Of a stretch of DNA of 64,000 bases, positions 60,065 through 64,000 are shown piece by piece (the first letter of the stretch is position 1; every line of letters starts with the position of its first letter). The translations under genes and the position numbers were made by a program. The DNA is from Actinoplanes lutulentus (lineage in GTDB: Bacteria; Actinomycetota; Actinomycetes; Mycobacteriales; Micromonosporaceae), in the NCBI RefSeq assembly GCF_003259845.1, contig NZ_QLMJ01000023.1, positions 147,554-211,553 of the forward strand. Reading direction: 5' to 3'. The notes under the pieces were generated by a model. The model ran no database searches. It was not told where the DNA came from and saw nothing but the letters and a program-made list of their open reading frames with translations.

Positions 60065-60374
60065 CCGGTCCTGGCTGCCCCGGTCCTGGCTGTTTCCCGG
60101 TCCTGGCTGAGGGCGGATTCCGGCCAGGACCGTGAACCCCACCGTGGGCTCGGAGCTACGTGACGCGTGGACGGGAGCACACGCAAACCCGGAGTGGCGT
60201 AGCTGGGGTCACACGGTTGCGGTCTGTGCGACTTCACCACGGCCAGGGCGTGGACTCGGGCACACGGTGGCGTTATGTGCGACCTGATCCACCCTGCGAC
60301 CTGATCCACCCTGCGACCTGATCCACCCTGCGACCTGATCCGGCTAGCTGGCTGGCTGGCTGGCTGGCTGGCTG
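60065..60374. repeat. Cluster of short tandem repeats in a 1.3-kb intergenic region
   Basis: Three copies of CCGGTCCTGGCTG lie at 60065, 60080 and 60097. A 17-bp unit TGCGACCTGATCCACCC is tandemly repeated 3.8 times from 60278 to 60342. It is followed at once by a CTGG tetranucleotide tract of six units plus CTG at 60348-60374. The remainder of 59887-61201 has diverged ~30-bp repeats around TGTGCGAC (near 60218 and 60276) and only the two weak genes listed separately. Confidence 0.85.
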
Positions 60375-60593
60375 TCAGCGCACCCGATCGCCGCCCGGTG
60401 CTGGCGTGGTCCTCCAATACCCGAGGCTCGTGCCATAAACTGCCTGACCTGGGCCGCAGTGGGAGTACCCACATCCGCAGCGGGCGTAGCGCCGAAGTTC
60501 GCCTGTGCCCTCGGGCCCAGCGAGGCTTTTGGGCCGAGCCAGGCCTTTGCCGCCCTGCCTTCCGAGCGTCGGCACCGGTTCGCGACTATCGAA

Positions 60594-60965
60594 CTAGCGG
60601 CCCGCGCTGCTTTCCTGGTCAGCGCCGGCCTCCGCGCCGGAACGAGGCTGCGGCACCTCGGGTAGCTCGGGGTCTTGAGCACCAGTCGAGGTCCCCGGCA
60701 GGCGGGGGTCAAGCAGGCGCAGGATCGTGCCGACCACGATCGCGATCACCACGACCGCGCCCAGGTTGACCAGCACGGTCGGATAGCCGAGCTCGACGAC
60801 GTCCGTGAGGGGCAGCAAACCGTACCCACAGCTGACCAGCGGTAATGCAGCTGCAGACGATACCGTCGCACCATGGAGCCCTCGAGGCCGACTGCACGAT
60901 TTCACCCGCACGATAAGCAACATTGAAGCGCCTACGACTACGAGGCGCTCAGCAGCCTCAAGCAC
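60594..60965 (-). CDS. Possible small membrane protein
   Basis: The frame encodes 123 residues with one clear hydrophobic segment (GYPTVLVNLGAVVVIAIVVGTILRLL) and a polar Pro/Glu end. No family was recognised and no SD is clear. The coding potential is modest; it could be a chance frame in a repeat-rich region. Confidence 0.35.
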   Translation of the reverse strand: MLEAAERLVVVGASMLLIVRVKSCSRPRGLHGATVSSAAALPLVSCGYGLLPLTDVVELGYPTVLVNLGAVVVIAIVVGTILRLLDPRLPGTSTGAQDPELPEVPQPRSGAEAGADQESSAGR

Positions 60966-61201
60966 GCCGCGATCAATCGGCGAACATCACTACCCGCCAT
61001 CGCCCTCGGCCGTGGCCTTTGAAGAGATCCGGACTGCCAGTTTCTCGATCCGTTCACTCAGGTCGTGAACCAGTTGCCCGGCCTGCGCCACAGCCGCGAT
61101 CAGCGGCACATGAGGTGTGCGGAGAAGGGAGGCATGCGGCGACGGCGCCATCGGCAATCACAGGGGCGTATATCGGTCCCGTCTCTGGGTACAGGATCGA
61201 T

Positions 61202-61579
61202 ATGAGTTCACCGATCGATGAGGACGCGCCCACATTGGCGACCGTGGCAGCGACATCGATCGGGTTGTTGAGCGACGCGACCGGGCCGGAGGTCGGGTAC
61301 CCGGGTCTGGACGGCACCGGCGACGTCGAGGACGTACTCGCCGCGCTGAGCCGGATGGCCGGGGACCTGCAGCAGACCGCAACCCAGCTGACGCGCTATC
61401 TCGACGACGAGGTCGCCGCGGGGCATCTCACCCGGGCACCCGGCTCGACCGACCAGAACGCCCGGACCGTCGCGGCCGCCATGCACGCCCTGACCGACGT
61501 CCAAGAGAACGCCCGGACACTCGCTCGGCTCCTGACCACGGCCGAGACCGCGATGCTCGCCCTGCGACCCGGCGGCTGA
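61202..61579 (+). CDS. Hypothetical small protein, helical
   Basis: ATG at 61202 starts 125 residues. The first ~40 are polar; the rest is amphipathic helix (VEDVLAALSRMAGDLQQTATQLTRYLDDEVAAGHL and NARTVAAAMHALTDVQENARTLARLLTTAETAML). The pattern suits a helical-bundle protein of unknown role. No neighbour is operonic. Confidence 0.6.
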   Translation: MSSPIDEDAPTLATVAATSIGLLSDATGPEVGYPGLDGTGDVEDVLAALSRMAGDLQQTATQLTRYLDDEVAAGHLTRAPGSTDQNARTVAAAMHALTDVQENARTLARLLTTAETAMLALRPGG

Positions 61580-61792
61580 CGCAGGAGCCGAGGTCGCCGC
61601 GGCGCGACGCCAACAGAACGCCTGGTCCTGACCGGAGCAGGATCCGGCCGACGTACACGCCAGCAGTACCCGACGCGTATCCATCCCCCGAGGCTCGCCG
61701 ATCACAGCGACGCACACGGCCGACCCGGTGGACCGGCCGGCTCAGCGGGTATGGCGCGGGTTCGGGTACCTCCGACAAGCACGAGGAGAACC

Positions 61793-62647
61793 ATGACTTC
61801 CGCAATCCCGACCATCTCGCTCAACGACGGCCGTACCATCCCGCAGCTCGGTTTCGGCGTCTTCCAGGTGGCGCCGGAGGAGACTCGCGCGGCCGTCGAG
61901 ACGGCCATCGAGATCGGCTACCGGCACATCGATACCGCCCAGATGTACGCCAACGAGGCCGGCGTCGGCGAGGCCGTGAACAACTCCGGCCTGGACCGCA
62001 GCGAGTTCTTCATCACCAGCAAGCTCAACAACGGCTTCCACGAGCCCGACGACGCTCGCGGCGCGTTCGACGACACCCTCAAGGCGCTCGGCACCGACTA
62101 CGTCGACCTGTTCTTGATTCACTGGCCGATGCCGGCCAGCTACGGCGGTGACTTCGTGCAGACCTGGAACACCCTCGAGGAGTTCTACCGCGAGGGCCGC
62201 GCCCGCTCGATCGGCGTCTCGAACTTCACCCCGCGCCACCTGGGCCGGCTACGCGCCGAGACCCAGGTCCGTCCGGCGGTCAACCAGATCGAAGTGCACC
62301 CGTACCTGACCAATGACGCCCTGCGTGCGTACAACACCGACAACGAGATCGCGACGGAGGCGTACTCCCCGATCGCTCAGGGCGAGGTCCTCACCGACCC
62401 GGTGATCATCGATATCGCCCGTCAGACGGGCAAGAGCCCGGCGCAGGTCGTCCTGCGCTGGCACATCCAGCGCGGCGACATCATCTTCCCGAAGTCGAAG
62501 ACGGCCGAGCGGGTCCGCGAGAACTTCGAGATCTTCGATTTCGAGCTCGACGGCGGCGCGATGGGCAGCATCACCGCCCTCGACCGCGGCGACAAGGGCC
62601 GCACGGGGGCGAACCCGGACACCATGAACTACGGCGCCAAGAGCTGA
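61793..62647 (+). CDS. Aldo/keto reductase
   Basis: This NADPH-dependent carbonyl reductase fold begins PTISLNDGRTIPQLGFGVFQV. The catalytic tetrad is visible: HIDTAQMYANE (Asp, Tyr), FITSKLNN (Lys) and LFLIHWPMP (His). IFPKSKTAERVRENFEIFDF is the cofactor-binding end typical of the 2,5-diketogluconate reductase branch. The ATG at 61793 follows GAGGAG. Substrate unknown. Confidence 0.94.
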   Translation: MTSAIPTISLNDGRTIPQLGFGVFQVAPEETRAAVETAIEIGYRHIDTAQMYANEAGVGEAVNNSGLDRSEFFITSKLNNGFHEPDDARGAFDDTLKALGTDYVDLFLIHWPMPASYGGDFVQTWNTLEEFYREGRARSIGVSNFTPRHLGRLRAETQVRPAVNQIEVHPYLTNDALRAYNTDNEIATEAYSPIAQGEVLTDPVIIDIARQTGKSPAQVVLRWHIQRGDIIFPKSKTAERVRENFEIFDFELDGGAMGSITALDRGDKGRTGANPDTMNYGAKS

Positions 62648-62855
62648 CCACCGCCGACCCGGGGCCAGCCGACCATGTCGTAACTGGCCCGGGTCTGGTC
62701 GAACCGCCCCGGCGACCGGGCGCACCGGCGCAACCCCCAGGAGACGATGCCGACGTCCCCTCCGACCAGACTGATTCGCGGATCGAGCACGGGCAAACAT
62801 GTGCCACGCTCCGCACTCACATCAGCAGATCAAGTCGTCGGTGCGGGTGAGCTGA

Positions 62856-63328
62856 CACTGCGCTGACCACGGTTGGCTCCGGGTTCTGGGTAGTGGCGCC
62901 GCGGGCCGTCCGGACGTGAGTGCTCAAGCCGATCCGGCACTGCACGGGTTGATCGTCGCGTATGACGTCCTCGGGGGCCAGTTCGCGTGGATCCCGAGTC
63001 AGCCGGGTGCCGCGCCGACGGTGCACTACTTCGCCCCGGACAGCCTCGAGTGGGAGGATCTGGAACAGGGCTATGCCGACTGGCTGTACGCGGTCCTGGC
63101 GGGGTCAATGACACGCTTCTACGACAACCTGCGATGGCCAGGATGGCAGGGCGAGGTCGGAGTCTTACCGGCGGATCAAGGCATCACCGTTTCCCGCCAC
63201 CTTGGAGCCGAGAAGGACAAGACCTATCGACCGCGACTCGGGTCCCCGCGCCGCTGCTCCAACTCGCCAGCTACCACCAAGAAACGGCACGGCAACTGGG
63301 ATCCCGCGATACGAATAGTCCCGAATGA
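62856..63328 (+). pseudogene. Decayed DUF2625 gene, truncated 5' and frameshifted 3'
   Basis: From the TGA at 62853-62855 the frame reads ADHGWLRVLGSG, then LIVAYDVLGGQFAWIPSQPG, YFAPDSLEWEDLEQGYADWLYAVLAG and RWPGWQGEVGVLPADQGITV. This is the DUF2625 order, but the family's first ~80 residues are missing. Near 63195 the frame shifts: the expected end PPWSREGQDLSTATRVPAPLLQLASYHQETARQLG is in another frame, stopping at 63328. A GTG at 62916 could still make a shortened product, but the gene is broken. Confidence 0.8.
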
Positions 63329-63365
63329 CCGTGCTACGTGCTCATGGCCACGATGGTACGCATAG

Positions 63366-63982
63366 TGACTGCCTGCCAGAGGCGGACGTGAGATGAGCGG
63401 CAGATGAGGACGCTCGATCATGGAGCGAACGCACCGCTATAACGTCGGCTACGTGCATGATGCGGATCCTGCAGCTAATAGCAGAACTCGCACGGGACTT
63501 CGCAGTGAGCCGGCGCGAGGGCTCGGTGAGCGATCCCAGCCGTTCCAGCGGGCGGGTCCGCATGGTGAACTCGAGCCTGCACGTCCGGGAGTCGGCGTCC
63601 TCCGGATCACCTTGACCAGCTCTCCGGGTCTGTTGGTCAGGCTGGGCCAGGAACGAGAGACAGCTACCGGCGTGCGGCTGTGATACGTGCGATGAAGAGA
63701 GCCTCAAGAACTCATCGAAGAGCTCCACGACAAGGTCGAGAGCCTGACCCGAGCAGTCTCGACCCAGTCGACCCGATGGCGTCGACGCCTCGAGTAACGC
63801 CGAGGAAGCTCGCGACCTCCGGCAAATCCGGATGTTCGCGGATAGGAGATTGAATTCCGTGCGGTCGCGGCGGCTTCGAGAATCGCCGGTCTTGGCCGCT
63901 GGCCCGGACCGGGAGCCGGGCGGAACCGTTGTCCTCGGCGCCGCCGACTAGGGTCGCTGCTAGTTGATCGAAAGGGAATACC
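63366..63982. other. Gene-poor stretch with decayed coding-like fragments
   Basis: Short fragments are readable on the + strand: ILQLIAELARDFAVSRRE from about 63458 (second ATG at 63458) and LIEELHDKVESLTRAVSTQST near 63710, in different frames. They could be pieces of one small decayed gene. No complete gene with RBS and family match was found. Confidence 0.4.
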
Positions 63983-64000
63983 GTGTTCCTGTACCGCCTC
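63983..64000 (+). CDS. Start of a truncated gene at the window edge
   Basis: A GTG at 63983 follows GAAAGGG at seven bases, and the six codons VFLYRL are open to the end. The gene continues outside the window; nothing more can be said. Confidence 0.4.

Noticed and set aside
63342..63728. Minus-strand 128-residue frame near the window end
   Set aside because: No domain or RBS; the plus-strand fragments there are at least as plausible, so no gene is called.

Overview
The window is high-GC DNA with GTG/TTG starts, SD-led genes and many 4-bp ATGA/GTGA overlaps. The families present (DUF6230/DUF6114, DUF6343, DUF2277, MerR-VIT/VWA pair, mms sugar ABC transporter with a ROK regulator) point to an actinomycete, probably Micromonosporaceae (Actinoplanes-like). 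That placement is inferred from gene content; no rRNA or tRNA gene was found.

Layout. 1-14.8 kb: end of an M19 dipeptidase, an APC permease with a very long acidic tail, a two-component pair divergent from an ABC exporter, a secreted HEWHH metalloprotease, a MerR regulator translationally coupled to a VIT/VWA protein, and a membrane-anchored ricin-type lectin. 14.8-19.9 kb: an unusual cluster that looks like a cyclic-nucleotide conflict/defence locus. It has a Crp/Fnr regulator, a class III nucleotidyl-cyclase-like protein, a large protein with a degenerate P-loop and helical repeats, and an SPFH-like protein. The last three overlap by 4 bp each. A Pycsar-effector-like (PycTM) membrane protein lies tail-to-tail with them, behind a CRP-geometry palindrome. 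20-26 kb: mmsB-mmsA-chvE sugar importer and its divergent ROK regulator. 26-37.6 kb: DUF2000/AraC pair, a diguanylate cyclase, lactate permease, an FGE-like protein, proline dehydrogenase divergent from a GlxA-type regulator across a perfect 12-bp inverted repeat, and a molybdenum hydroxylase with its FAD subunit. 37.8-43.6 kb: cydABDC, with a repeat-filled insertion in cydC. 44-57 kb: CHASE3 histidine kinase, DUF6230-DUF6114 operon, two more diguanylate cyclases, DUF2277, CPBP protease joined to a decayed histidine kinase, SLT-like protein, L,D-transpeptidase, peroxiredoxin. 56.5-64 kb: second GlxA regulator with an isochorismatase, a phosphotransferase, aldo/keto reductase, repeat-rich intergenic DNA and a decayed DUF2625 gene.

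Themes. Signalling dominates: three GGDEF proteins, two histidine kinases plus a remnant, two GlxA regulators and the putative cyclic-nucleotide locus. Short palindromic repeats recur: a 47-bp family with GATCTTGTGAGTTT arms at four sites, a 54-bp near-perfect palindrome after cydC, and two about 40-bp palindromes inside cydC. The best candidate for an undescribed system is 14.79-19.99 kb: a predicted cyclic-nucleotide producer, a cNMP-binding regulator, a Pycsar-type membrane effector and two accessory proteins.
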